Notes: generated by a model from the letters alone, not told the origin. Numbered from the stretch's first letter, positions 24,571 to 38,397 are shown. The stretch is DNA of 64,000 nucleotides from Phoebastria nigripes (GCA_035582835.1 JAYKAV010002766.1:3570489-3634488); one strand, 5' to 3'. A program made the numbers and translations.

Positions 24571-24590
24571 TTTTCAGTCTTCACAGGAAG

Positions 24591-24720
24591 GATGATCTAA
24601 TGGTAAGGACACCAGTCTAGGGTTTTGGAGACCTGGGCTCATGTTCCTGCTCCGAGAGACTCTTTGTGTGACCTTGGTCAAGTCACTTAGTCTGTTCTTT
24701 AGTTAAGCAGCTATAAACAC
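24591..24720 (+). mobile_element. tRNA-headed MIR-like SINE relic
   Basis: The head resembles a tRNA promoter: an A-box-like CTAATGGTAAGG and a B-box region GACCTGGGCTCATGTTCC. It is followed by the MIR/CORE-SINE core GTGTGACCTTGGTCAAGTCA. This layout fits ancient amniote MIR-type SINEs (MIR1_Amn-like, named from memory). The 3' LINE-derived tail is not clear. It lies about 20 bp after the CR1/L3 relic. Confidence 0.7.
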
Positions 24721-27700
24721 TGTCTTGTTTGGTACACGCAAACAGTGAAATATGATGGTATATGGGGCAGGATAAGGATCTGGCTATGTAGACAGGAAAC
24801 ACTAATACTCAACCAAGTAGCAGTTTTCTAGTGTAGTTCATTCGCTATTGGTATAGAAGTATGTCTATCTGTTCCTTGGTACAGTGCTGTTAAACACCAC
24901 CAGACAGCAGTGTACTGGCCATGTGGCTTGCCAGTTATTGCACCTGTGACTTTCAGCATTTGCCAATATTGTGACCACATACTTTTGTTCTACTTTTAGC
25001 TAGTCTCATTTATTGCATATTCATTCAAACATCAGGACAGGCTTCAGCTGCATCTTCCAAAAAAATGTCATTTGAAATCCCAGAACTTCTGTTTTCTAAC
25101 AACTGAGTTGTAGATTTTCTTCATAGGGTACAGTGGGATGCAAAAGGCTACGTCTTAATACATCTATCAGTACATTGCTGTACCCCAATATCAGGTCCAC
25201 AGTGAGCTCTGAGGGTTAATCTGCTGCCTCAAGGCACCATGTGAGCAATATTATGCAAGAGTGTGCAACTACTATAGGCAGAAGGCCCTCATTTCCCACC
25301 TCTTACACCTTGCACAGTTGACTTCCACAGAACAAGCACAGAAGTCTACCTGGTTTGATCACTCGGGTCTTACACCAGTATAAAAGCAGGACTAGACTCT
25401 TTGAAATGGTTCACCCTATTACTTTTCCATAAACTGTATAAACATTGTGTACCATGTATATAGAGACATGCAATTAATGCACGATTAAAACTTCTCTAAC
25501 TAAATTATTGTAAGATTTTATTTTAAGAATCTCATGTTCTTTTCCTTTCTCTTTTAGAGGAAAAGGTTAGGAGTATCAAAATAACTGAAGAAAGCAAAGT
25601 CTGAGCATTGCAGTTGTTATTCATCAGGCTCCCAGAAATGCATTATAATGTACTATAGGCTGTAAGACTAAAAATTATTCCCCACTGAAATGGTATTCAC
25701 ACAGCTTCTGCTGTTCTGAGGCGTACATCGTAATATAATCATAATAACTAAAGTAAGTTTCCCTTGGGGATTATACCTCTGTGTGATTTAATCCTTAAAT
25801 TTATTTTGCTTTCATCCCCAGGAGAAGAGAGATTTCAGTTATGAAGTATTCTTCCTAGAAATATCAGACACTGCACATGCATTCATAATCTGCACTTACA
25901 TTTACAAAGCCCAGGCCAGGGGGTAAGCAGAATTGGAAGCATAAGTGTTACCATTTTGTTTGAAGAAACATGGTTTATTTTTCAAAAAAAGAAGGGCATA
26001 GCAGAGGGAGGAGTCCTGCTCATCTGGGAAAGTTCCCCATATAACTCTCCCCTCATGTAACAGAGGAAGTGATTTGCTTTTGAGAGGGCTGTCACTCAGA
26101 ATGTCTGAAAAGTAAAAGATCAGAGAGAAACGGTTTTGCATGATAACAAATAAACTGTGGAATGAAATGGAAACTTAGCGTAAAAACTTCAAGAGTTTCT
26201 GTGTAATTCTGGGTCTTAATTCGTACTTTAAAAGACAGTGTAGGCACTTCAGAGGGTAGGTCACAGTGACTTTCAATATGACAAGGATATCCGAGGTCCA
26301 GGTGTTCCACTACATTTTGCAGCCAAATTTTGAGGTGGACTTCCAGAAGAACTATATATCTAAAACCTCTGAAGCTTGAACACAAGTTCCTAAATCACTT
26401 TGCCTTTGCAATACTGATTGGTATAACAGCTAAATGCCTGTAAAAAAGAAAATCTTGAACTAGGCTTCTTAATGATTTAGATACTTTGAAAATTTGTCTT
26501 TAGTGATCTTATTTCAACTATCTGACTTCTGCATACCTAGATCACAAAACACACATCAGAATACGCCAGTTACATGTACTGTCCCATGACTATACAGACA
26601 GAAAGCAAACAGACACTTCCATGTTCTTGCTTGTCCTTCTAACGCATACAAGAGACTGGGAAAGAGAAAGTATTTATCAGACCCGAGGAACACAATTTTA
26701 CACCATTTGTGATGATGAATGCTGACACAAGCTGCAGGCCTTGAGTTTTTGATATGCTAGCCATCCACTTCCTGATCTTTTCTTTCATCTGTGGAGAAAC
26801 TCTGGACTTTTGTCTTTAAAATTAAAGCTTTCATGTCTTTGTTCAAGGCAGTACCTATGACATGGGATACCCATGTAAGACAGGATGGCATTTCCAGCTC
26901 ATATCTACACATGCCCAGTATTTTCTGGTGTAACTACACCTGGGTTTATGTGCTTCACAATGATCTATTGACAACAAAGAGCCAAAAGTGACTTCAGCAG
27001 GTTTTGACTTAAAGCCTCAGTCATAAAACCCAAAGGCTGAACTCCAAAAAGCTCTATCTTTGCAGAAGCTGCCTAACAAAATCCATACTACAGAAACAGT
27101 TTGGAAATAGCAGCTTAAGATGCACAATGGTCTAATAACAGTTACATCTGGTGAATGATATTCTGGCCCCATACATAGTAATTGTTATCACAAAGGGTGA
27201 AAAGAAAAGCAGCCAGCAGCATATTGATAATGCAAGTCAAACTATGATCTGTTTATTCCATTGTTAAGACTGTTGTTAAACACAGTAGTACTTTACTGAG
27301 TGATTTTACCCAATAACAGTGATTTTGTCAACAGATTAATCATTATTCTGTCACGAGCACACCATGTTTTTCTTCTGTACACAAGTTTGTTCACAACACG
27401 TTTTCGTAACACTGAAATGGACTGTATATTCTTCAGCTGGGATAGAGTGTGCTCACCATTTAAAAAAAATTCATTCACAAGCCAATTACACTTACGATAT
27501 ACAAACCAAAAGGAAAGTATAGCCTAGTGCAGAAAACTTCATTGCATCACACTAATCTGTATATATTTAGTTATTTTCAAAAAGGTGCTCCTGAAGCACA
27601 GACAGATTAGATCACAAGTCAAGGCTTATCTGTCAACAGCTTTCACCTATAGGAAACTATAGGAAAAGTTTACATTCTGTTACAGCTTTATCACCTTCTG

Positions 27701-27931
27701 GAAAAAGTACTAAAATAATTTTCTTCCCATGACAGTCTTCAGGGAAACTGCTCCAAATACTAATTTGAGAAATACAATTCTTAATTAGCCACTTCCAGTA
27801 GACAGTAAACCACTACACTCCTTTTTCAAACATCTACTAGGGAATAAAAAAAAAAATGTAGTCATCTAGTGGAAATAATGAATGCCCTGCCATATGAGCA
27901 ATGTAAAAATAGTCTGGGAAGAAGAGAAAGG

Positions 27932-27972
27932 AAAAAAAAAAAAAAAAAAAAAAAAAAAAANAAAAAAAAAAA
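27932..27972 (+). repeat. Poly(A) tract with one ambiguous base
   Basis: About 40 A with an N at 27961, following a purine-rich GAAGAGAAAGG lead. There is no recognisable retroposed gene upstream, so I treat it as simple sequence, not as the tail of a pseudogene. Confidence 0.85.
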
Positions 27973-29183
27973 GACAGAAAGACCCAGTTTGAATCATAAA
28001 TATACTATTAAAGATGAATTACATGTGCAGCTGGTATGCATAGCTACATACAATCATCAGTTGCAGCTGATACGTAACACATCCAAAGTAGCATGCAGAC
28101 ATAATGTTTAACACACATGAACGACTTGTCTCAGATGATGCTTAAGGAAGGGGTAGCAGCAATGCTCAGAGGATAAATGTCCCCTTGATCTTTAAATGGT
28201 CAATTGTTTATACTACCTTCAAAATCAATTGTTGATTGCCAAGATATTCCCAGCTCTACTGAAAACAATGCAGAAGCAAAATCATTCTCATGATCTCTGA
28301 AGTCAGGACATAAAGGGACTCCCCCCCACCTTTTTTTTTTTTTTTCTTTTAATTTGGCTGCATAGCATGAGGAGCAAGGGCAAGCTTGAGAGCTCTGCAG
28401 TTGTTTTTGTCACTCTCAGAAGCACCCCCGACTCTTCAGGTTGGATGTCAAAGCTGTGCCAGAAGCTTGTGAAGCCCTGGAAGAAAGAGGTCACAGCAGG
28501 AAAATAGGTCCTAGCCGGTTTCTCCAAGGCACTTTAATCAGATTGTACTTGTAGGAACATCAAACCAAGCATGTGCTTCTACTTCCTCATTGTGATGAGT
28601 TTAGAGTTAAGTAAGATGGAATGGGAGGAGACCTTTCGACATGAAAATCACCTGGCAGGAAGTCAGAGTTGTGCACAAAGATCCACTGACTTCCCAGACC
28701 CCACCTTCGGGGTGCAGTGCATTGCAGGGGAACAGGTATCAGTCTAGCAACCACAAACTCCCACAGGGCCCCCAGCAGAGCTTAAAAGCTCAGACATATG
28801 TTGCTAAAGCTTTATGGGACTTACTTCTCCAGGGAGTCAAAGCGAAGGACAAATGTCTTCTCTTTAGAGTGTTTTAAACAAGCTTCTTACACAGATAGCT
28901 CACTAGCACCTACTGGCTTTATAGCNATGCATTTGTATAATTGCATGCACNGACATTTCCTGGGTTTAAGTGTGACAGTCTGGGAGCACATCGCCCAAGG
29001 TCTGGGGTCTAGCATCACTGTGAAAAGCTCCACAGCATCGTGTTTTCACATATTTGTCGAGGCTGTCTTAGAATTCACTGCTCAGAGGGTGTCATTTTGT
29101 GATACTGTCTGGGGGTACATACGTTTAATAACGTAGATATAATGGCCCACCAAGACAGCCTTTCGCAGTCTACAAAAAATAAC

Positions 29184-29208
29184 GTGATATGAGATGATAT
29201 CATGTCAC
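29184..29208. repeat. Near-perfect 25-nt palindrome
   Basis: The arms GTGATATGAGAT and ATATCATGTCAC pair around a single central G. There is one mismatch and one G-T wobble in 12 pairs. It includes the exact palindrome ATGATATCAT. Confidence 0.75.
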
Positions 29209-30080
29209 AGCTCCATAGTACCAGTCAATATGACAAGTAGCCCAAAACCATATGTCTGCTACGGTAATGCTTTTAGTGGCCAAATGATAAGTACCTTCCC
29301 CAACTCATAGCTGCTGCTTCTTGTGGTCAAGTGACAGTGAAAACCTCCCAGCTCATGCTCATGGGCTGCCCCTCTGCCCCAACTACCACTTGCCAAGAGT
29401 CCTTCTGTAGCCTGCAGTATTCACAGGGCACATGCATGGCTAGGGCAGGATTCACATTAATAGACACCAAGGAAGAATGTCACATTGCCAGCCACATGCA
29501 ACCTTATGTTCTAAAGCACCAGAGTAAGACTGTTAATAAGCAGTTACTACACTATTTATTTCTAACCATTGTTCTTCAGTCAACACCTATGTAGGAATTT
29601 TCAAAAAAATGCAAGTGAAACATTTGAGCAAACATTGCTAATAATTTTTAATCTGAAAGGCACCACAAAAATGTTAAACATGAGTCATCACTTCAAAGCA
29701 GAAAATAAGAAAGCTTTTAAATAAATTGTGATGCAGTCTTATTGTGATTTGAGGAGAAAGTATCCTTAGCGCTTCTAGCATTTCTGGAGTTCTTAAAGAT
29801 CAAATCAATTTTGCCAGCACCGTGCCCAGCCTGGTCTGTCTTTGTGACTAGGATTCTGAGGCACAGCAAATACTTCAACGGAGAACCAAAACCCAGGTCT
29901 GGTTACAGCCATAGCTTTGAGGAAGTTACTCTTTTTCTGTAATAGGTTATGGGGCTATTCTAAGGTGATGTACAGTATGAAGTTACTACACTGTAGCTGT
30001 GTTATTTATTAATAGCACAGCTGTATTGATCGCATAAAGCTTTCTTTAAGTATAGGGTGATTTGAATTAACAGCTTTTAC

Positions 30081-30212
30081 CTTGTGCTAGGGGCCATGCA
30101 GACACGCTATAAATCAGACAGTCCCTGCCCCAAAGTGCTCACAAACCAGATTAGAACAAGATGCAGCAGGTGGAGGAGACAAACTTGAGGGGAGGGAGGA
30201 GGAGGAAGTGGA
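30081..30212 (+). mobile_element. Ancient amniote SINE-tail-like relic
   Basis: CTTGTGCTAGGGGCCATGCA followed by CAGACAGTCCCTGCCCCAAA and then purine-rich GGGAGGAGGAGGAAGTGG follows a repeat phrase very frequent in turtle, crocodile and bird genomes (GTGCTAGGCACTGTACAAAC ... AGACAGTCCCTGCCCC). I place it as an ancient SINE or MIR-related 3' segment. The family name is uncertain. A second, more decayed copy lies at 52622-52750. Confidence 0.55.
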
Positions 30213-31960
30213 AAAGCAGCATTATGCACATTAAGCAGAACTCTCTGCTCAGCAACAGCTCGGCATTGCCAGCTGGCAGGGATCTGCAGGCATCAAAGAT
30301 GAGTCTTCAGAGGCCCTTAAAGAAGGTTAAGGAAGTGACTGTTTTAAGGGAGTTTCCCTTATGTATGTATAAGAAATACCCTGCGGGAAAAGCACATGGT
30401 GCTTGTGGGTGAAGCAGACTAGTAGACAGCTCTATCTTCCAAAGGGCTGGGTGCTACTGCTGGTCTAATGGGTCAAGAAAATTGGCCTGTGAAGTATGCC
30501 TGATTTTCTTCCATTCACTCAGATGCACCTCTCCGTCTCTGAATTTCTACCCAGAACATTTAGAAGATAGTGAAATAGACTTTAAAGGTGCTAATGATGT
30601 AATTATAAAAACCACACAAAAGACATCTCAGCATTTCAAGATAAATTCAAGCCAAATGCACTGCCAACATGCCACACTCCGTGCTTCCCCTTTGAAATAA
30701 ATGGCTTTACACACTTCAAAGAAAGCTTTGTTTCACTTGTTTAGCACGAGATGCAAATACATTGTCAGACAGAGCAGAAGAGAAAATGCATTTTGCACCA
30801 TGGGGAGCAAAAGTACCCAACCAGCCACTCAAATGAGAATGATCTCAGGTTTGGGAGGCACAGCAGGCAGGGGAGGCACTAGATTTCTTCTATCTAGCTT
30901 ATTCCATTTTTAATTAAAATTATTTTAAAAATCAAATCTCCTTGCAACAAAAGCAGTAGAGAGATTTTCTTAACAGAGCTTCCCTTGCACATACAAAGCC
31001 AGGGTAGGAGAACTGAACACAGAAATGGGAGCATGGCCATGACAGTCTTCCATTTCACTGCGTAAAAGCTCAGATATTTTTGTTTTTCTAGAAAAAAACT
31101 AGCACTTTTTTAACAGCTCACACACCTGACACATGGGAGAGAATCTTCTAATACTCCCTGGAAAAAGGATCACCAGGTGCTTTTTTCCCTCTTTTGAGTG
31201 TTGTTCTAGGAGGGATAACATTTGGAGGGCAGCATCTGCCCTGAGCCTGGGATGAGCAGGTCTGATAAACAACTTGGTTCCATATTGCTGAGGATGCTAG
31301 CGCTGCTCAGGCCCCTTACACCAAGTCTCAGGTAGAAATACATTTCCCACCTCCTGGCCTTCCCTTCTCAATGTAGGATACAGCTGAGGTAGATCACCTC
31401 AAATCCATGCCAGAGAGGAGATTATTTTATCTGGCAGAAATTAACCACTACCTCAGAACTCTACAACTAGCTTAAGAACTGTTTCTAAAAAGTAGATCAA
31501 TCAGCTTGCTCATTAGCAAACTTGCTTGCCCCTCATCAGCTATTACCTACTGAGCAGAGACCTCAGCCTTAACTACACTAGAACTGCAAATAAGCATTCA
31601 CTCTGATGCTGATCGGAGCAGCGAGAGATGATGTGATAGACCCGTTAAAGGATGTGATACGCTTGAGGCTGCTCTGCCCCGTGCTCTCCTTCATGGTGGG
31701 CTGCTGCAAGAGGCCAATGCAAAGGGGCTGGGAGGAAAACAAAACAAAATTCACCTTCTTACTTCTCCCCCCTACTAAGAAATTGTCTTCCTTGAAAAAA
31801 ATCTTTCTGGTCTGATCGTGGTCCTGTTTCAGCAGAGCTCATCTGAGATGGTAATTACAGCAGAATCATATGGTAGTGTGATAAAATGGAATTTCTAGGG
31901 AAGCTGCACAGTGGAGACTCTTGAGAAGGAGATGTGGCTTTTGAATAGCAGCTGATGAAC

Positions 31961-32563
31961 CTAATACAGGAAAGAAAGAAGTATTTGTGCACATTTGAGC
32001 AGGATATCCACTGACACAAAGAAAAAAGTCAGAGGTTGGGTTTTCCCTTTACTTGCCAGTTCTGCAGGGCGTGCAAGAGAGATCCTGAAAAACACTTCAC
32101 ACTTGGAAGAAGTTATGCCATCCTGAAATTGGTTCACTCCTGATCTGGCATCCATTTCCAACCACCTACTTCTGTCAGGGGTCCCTTCACCATAAGGCAG
32201 ATATTTGAAAATGTTATTAACTTTCCTGAGCAAAGCAGAGTAGCTTGCAGGGTTCCGAAAATTTTCATCTGGGGCTGTCTGAAGAGAGACTGGAAGGGGG
32301 TTGAGGCCTTTCATCTTAAATTTAATAAGGTAGTGGCTAGGGTTGGCACTGCCTATCCTCTCTGTGCTCTCCAGGCATTTCACTCCACACCTACAATTTA
32401 CTGGAGTCTTTCCACAGGCTTTGCCTTTCCCAGGCACACAGGTGGTATAACTGAGAGGACAAAGGGAAAGAACTTGGTATTGTTTTGGAAACACTCCCAG
32501 TCCAAACACCAGTTTCATTCCCCAGCTGCCCTCCACATGATGTAATGGCCATTGCATATGCAC
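31961..32563 (-). other. Unusually long open frame, 200 codons, unrecognised
   Basis: Starts MHMQWPLHHV and ends LLSFLY. I find no known domain, signal peptide or repeat. There is a cysteine-containing middle part (CVPGKGKACGKTPVNCRCGVKC) and a hydrophobic C-terminus. In sequence of this base composition a 200-codon frame is rarer than the typical 60-100 codon background, so a degraded exon or retro-element fragment is possible. Within it, TTTGCTCAG|GAAAG (minus strand) is a reasonable splice acceptor. Overlapping frames of 60-75 codons on the other strand show nothing better. Most likely chance. Confidence 0.15.
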
Positions 32564-35500
32564 TACAATTGTGTCCAGAACCTCTCAGGAGCACCACGCC
32601 TGGGCTGCGCTCTCCTCACATGCACTCAGTCTCAGGAATGTTTTAACAGCAATAACTTTCCTCCACCTGCTCAAACTTGGCACCCCCCTCTCCTCTATCC
32701 CAAAACAGGACAGGGAAGCTCTCATGTATTTCTTCCCAGACATTATCTGGCTCAGCACAGTGATGACAGAACTGACTAAAGCTTCATTATGAAATATGGA
32801 AACATTTCAAACCTCCTGCTCCAACTTTAATTTGTGCATTATAGCTGCTGCAAGTACTCCGTTTATCATAATAGAGTCCTTTATTTATTGGTTCATCCAA
32901 AAATAAAATTATGAAAATGGATTTAAAGAGAAAAATATGTTTAATGAGTAGAACTGTCTCTGCAGTCCTCTTCTCTGTGCTGGAAGGAATGGCTGAGATT
33001 CTGGCACAAGGTGGGAAGCTCAATAGCTGCACTTCAGTGCAGCTGCCAGAAAGAATATACTCAAGAACAGAACAGAACCTTAACATTACACCATATTTCT
33101 TCCAGCCAAAAGCTTCCTGTGCATAATCCTTCATGGCAGGTAAATGCTGCAAGTCAAGTTTCTGAATCCATATCTGGTGACTTACAGAGACCCCACAGAA
33201 ACTTCCATTTCCTATTCACAACATCCATACAACATGTTCCTAACCTCAGAGGATAACCCAAAGCAAAACAGGAGCTAAACCCCACCAGGACAAGTATCAC
33301 TCGGCAGATTATCTGGATGAAACACAGCTTTTCCTCTTGGCTTCTTTTTATAAATTTTTTAAGTCACTGTAATGGATGCTGAAAGGTACATCAGGTGCCA
33401 GCCTGACAACTCTGGATCTAAAATTGCCCCTTTGCCCACAGGGAAACAGGCAGCACAGACACACTGCATGATCGTGTCCTTCTGTCCCAGGGGACAGGAA
33501 GGAGCGTGGTCTCCCTGGCCCTCGTCCCTGGGAGGCTCTGTGGAGGCTGCCAGAGACCAGCCACAGTTGTGAGTGACAATGTCAGTCACATGCTCTCGTG
33601 AAAAGGAGCAGCTTGAGCAATGCTATTTTGACAGCCTCTGAAACAACACTCTAACTGAAAATAAAATACACCTTGATCGAACAAGCGAAAAATTCTCTGG
33701 CCAGAAATAGGTGTCTGGATGATTTGCCTGTATGTGCTGCTCTGCCACTCAGAGTTTTCATATCCATTTCATATTGACTTACAAGCTAAAGGCCCTAATC
33801 TTTGTGCCCATTCCTTTCAGGACTTGTTAAAAATTGCTTTCTTGAGAGGAAAACCAAGAATGGAAAATTCTAACTTTTCTTTCTTCATTTAGAAAGTGAC
33901 ATATCTTGTTTGATCTTATCTTCTGTTGTATTCTAATATTCTCAATCTTAGCTTTATGAACTCTTTCTCACAATTCATACCCATACTTGCAATTCTAGAC
34001 ACTGTTGATCTTGCAATTGTTCTGTAACACATTCAATCAGCTTAAAGGGATATGGCTGAGACCTCAAAGTTTATAAATAAAGTAACAGCAGATGTGAAAT
34101 TGGCATCAGAACAGTAAAAGGTTAACGCTACTGCTCACTTTCCCAAAGCCATGTCAAAAGGGTTTATACAGATGACTAAAGCCTCCCTCATTCTCTGTTT
34201 CCTTTTACCTGGAAGCTGAGTCCTAGCCCAGAAAGTCAGTGGTTTCTGCAAACAGGAAAGAACGCAGATAGAATGACTGCAGGAAACTCAAGTTTCCGAC
34301 TAGAGCCTCCATCGCAGGAGACTGAGGCCAGCTACAAATCTGTCAAGTGGATACTTACTTTAGCAATAGGTAATTTATGAATATTTTTGGCTCCCTGATC
34401 TGTGTTTCTTGAATAAATAAGATAGTGGCCTGTGTCACTGGGAATAAAAGGGAAAGTGCCTACTGTATATTCTGAAAGATAGCATGACCTTCAGGACAAT
34501 TTATTTCAGGGGGAAAAGCACAGTAAGACTTCTTACAGAGTGCTCGGAGAAGCAGACCCTGCTCATTCCCCAAATGTATTCAGAACAGAGGCAAACACTT
34601 CTCACTGCAATTCAAGGCTGCCTGAGTTTTCACCTGTAGATACGCAGATAAACTTATATCATCAGCTTCCAGGTTTCTGTGGGCTGGTATGTCAGCAACA
34701 GCTACAGTGATTTAGTGCAACAGCTCCAAATGGATTAAATCACAGAGTCATTTGAATTTTACCCAGGCTTGTCACACAAATCTCAGAAACCACTGTCTTG
34801 CATAAAAACTTCCTCTTGATACTCCTGAGGAGTCATGACATAAACTAAAAATTAGGTCGAAAATGAGAAACAAAGACTTCTAGCATGGAAAACAGAGGCA
34901 GCACAAACAGCATATTTGACTGAAAAATCTTAATTGCATTATGGTAGCAACTTCCTGTATTTTATTAAGTATATTTTCCCATTTTTGATACATTATTATG
35001 CATCTTATAGTGTATTTTTTTAAATGAAGTCAGTTTTTATTTGTTTTCCACTCAAATGGAATATTCTTCAGATATTCCATTCTTCAAAAGGAATGTTACT
35101 GTATATTAAGTTCTGGAATATTTTAGTAAGTACAATACCACCAGAATGTTCCCTGTGTGCACAACCAAATTTCTTTTCTACTTAAGAGCCACCTCAAAGA
35201 GTGGCANAGCAAAAAGAAATTTGCTATTGACTTCACTGAAGCTAGATTTCACTTTCTATCTTGAGTGATAAAAATGATTTGTGATTTTATGGTCCCCAAA
35301 GTTTAACTCCATCTTGCATTTATTTCAGCGTTGCCTGTGTAAGGATATTTGAATCAATTCAGTAAAAGGACAGTTGTCATTTCTTTAAAAACCTATTAAA
35401 ATGATGCCTAACTATAATGTATATCTGATGCATGCACTTTTCTTCATCTCTGTTTGTAGGATTTAGACAGACACATATCTACCTACAAACTGTTTAGTAT

Positions 35501-38397
35501 TTCTAATGATGTTATGACACCCTCTGTGGATTATATTTACTCTCTGGTCCACAAGTAAAGTTGCCACTTGGATCACATGAGCCACGTGACATCATTCCTG
35601 ATCCCCAGTTCTCTGTAAGTTACTATGCATCAAAGGCTTTCAGGTTCAAATGCTTCCTGAAAAGATATTTAGGTTCACTTTTGCAAGTATTGAACATGGA
35701 ATAAAGACTTTTCTAATGTAAAAATTCCTACTCAAAAAAGGATTGCAAAAATGATGTAAATATAAGTCAAACACATCTAAGAAAACTTTTTTTCCACATG
35801 CATCTGTGATTTTTTTCCCCTGAAGTATTTACTCAACTTTTCTTTTTTTTCTGATAAATCTAAAAAAAAAAAAATTTTTTTTGCTTTGCTAATTCTACAA
35901 TTCACTCACTTTTGTATTCGTACCAGGTCACTGCCATAGTAGCTACCTTTGAGAAATGCATGTAGCATTCTTGGATTCATTTCCTTTGACTTCCCTAGCA
36001 GGAACAACCAGATGAGAAGGCTGCTCACAGCAGCCCCACACTTCCATCCTTCACAAGGAATGCAGCAGCGTATTTCTGATGCCAAGATTCTCACAAGTGC
36101 AGTGGAGGTAATGATCGCCTCTCCCTGACCTTCTGTAGTGACTGGAAAGACAGCAGGAAGTGGCAGATCCTGAAACAACAGCTATATAAATTTAGCCACG
36201 CTACAGATCCATTCCTTAAGCAAGTGCTCTCCATACACAGAACCTCTTTAGCTTGGATGCAACGGTGCACAGTTTAGCTTATTTGCCTTAGCAGGAGACA
36301 TGGGATAAAGCTTGACTAAGTACAATTTATCAGAGGTTATTATAATCACTCTACCACATACATGCAGGCTAGGTCCACTCACATACCATTGTATTCCAGG
36401 CTTTTCTTCTGAGTCCTATCATGCATCCCAAAAGGACGAAGAAGAGTTAACAATAGCTCACAGAACAGCTTAGCCAGTCTCAGGACAAAGAATTAAAGTT
36501 GCTAAATGCAGGTGCTTTTATTCCAGTGAGGCCAACTGGGGAGAAGAAACTCAGGTGCAGACAACTTGACTTAATTTCACAGTGAAGGCAAATCCTCAAA
36601 GAAATGATGCACAGGTTCAGGTGTTTCCCTAATGTGACACCTTTCAGGAGGCTATTCAAAGGCTCTTTGCACTTAGACTGACTTGAGAAGATTAGCAGCA
36701 CGCTAAGCACACAAGATCAGATATTTGCCTATAGTGCACATACATTGGAATAATCATGTAATCTCTTTTCTTTGGTTTTTGAGGCAGATATGACTGTACC
36801 TGAAGGAGATACTGATCTGTCTACCTAACAATCACAAATACCTTATAAAATATGTCTGAAATTAATCCATTGTGAAGAAGGGAAAACATAAATATCCTCA
36901 TTAACTCATACACACATACACAAAACTTTACATAACATACGGAGTAGTTGGAAAGATGCCCACAGACGTAATTGCATTTCTGTGTGAAGAGCGTTTACAC
37001 TCTCATCTCTGCTTTCCCCATTCATTTTAGTAATTACATGGAGAGAAGCAGCTAACATGCTTGTAATTAAAACCAGCAGCGAAGGATTTTTAGGTGTTTT
37101 GATACAAGAGAATTGACACAGAGAGCAAGCAGAGCTAAGCAGGAGGAGATTATTACAGCCATATAAAACAGCTCAGCCCCAGGAAAAGTCTGTGCTAGAG
37201 TGCCTACATGGTGTTCATGACTACAGTGCATGGGTGCAGGCAATGGCAATAAAATTCCAGATCACGCACACTCTCCACATTCAGTGTTTGCTAAAAGATA
37301 TTCGATCACAAGACCTAGAGCTGCTTTTTGCTGCTGGAGACCTCTTGTTTCTGTCCACTAAATTCACAGAGAAAACAGCCACTTCGCACAATCTACATTG
37401 CTTCATTTCCTATCCATTTCATTTGGCATTTTATTGGCAAAAGCTGTAACAGTTATTTCACTTTGGTGGGTGGAGTTGCTATGAAAACTCCAGGTCTTCT
37501 CATTCTGATGATGAATATTCATGATTCAAGCAATCTGTACCAAGCAGACTTTGTTGCCCTTTCTTTCCCTTCCCTACTACCCAAGTAGTAGCTGTGCAGA
37601 ATGTTATATTTGATGTGCAAATAATATTCTCTTTCATTTTAAAATGAAAACTGGACAATGTCCGTGCGTAAGCTGGAAGGTCCTTGTATTGAACTAGAGT
37701 ATGGCATGCTTGCAGCCGAAGTATCAAGAACTCATACGAAGAACTAGATGGATGGCAGAAAGCAGGAACAGTAATTGAGGAGTCAGATCTTTCCCTGGGA
37801 GCTTCTGCCTCAACATAGTCCAGAAACTAGCTTTTGAAAATGTGCTCTCTGGGGCAATTTACAAAAAAATCCCAGGATTGTTCCTCTAGGCTGTTTCTAT
37901 GGTCATCTGAGCATCTTTGCAGCTTCCTGCCAACTGAACAGGCAGGGAAAGACCTAAATCACATTAACATTTGGTGTTCTCTTAGCAAGAACAGAAGCAT
38001 TCATTCCAGAAGAGACACACTTGACCAACACAAGCTGTCAGTGATCTTATGCAGATGATAACAGAAATATTATTCTGTGGTAAGTCACAACTGCAGGATG
38101 AACCCCATGACAGGTGAGTGATTCTTGAGTATTTTTTGTGAAGTCTGCAAAATAATCTGTGAAATACCCAGCTGTATACAAAGCACTGAATAGACAGAAT
38201 TCCCCATTTTGTGTTCAGAGTTGCCATCACGAAGGGCAAGGGACCAACACCACTTTCTCTAGTATACCGCACCATTTTGTAGGCTGGATTTTAGAGTTCA
38301 AATATATTCTACTTGTAAAGGAAGAAGCATTCCATGGTACAACATCTCAAAGAAATGTGGCATGTCAGTTTGCACCCTATGAAATGACACAATGCAC

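Larger units (their letters stand above)
24721..30080. other. Non-genic unique DNA
   Basis: No recognisable gene. It holds a long A-tract at 27932-27972 with one N, isolated N at 28926 and 28951, and a near-perfect 25-nt palindrome at 29184. A few phrases around 25360-25400 and 26920-26945 recall ancient amniote repeats but are too decayed to call. Confidence 0.5.

Noticed and set aside
25355..26945. Phrases such as CTTACACCAGTATAAA and CTGGTGTAACTACACCTGG as ancient amniote repeats
   Set aside because: They recall old repeat fragments but are too short and decayed to assign or bound.
27932..27972. Poly(A) as the tail of a processed pseudogene
   Set aside because: No coding-like or known mRNA sequence upstream and no target duplication around it.
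38025..38113. Plus-strand exon ending in CAG|GTGAGT at 38113
   Set aside because: Open frame of about 29 codons before a good donor, but no convincing acceptor with a pyrimidine tract at a suitable distance.
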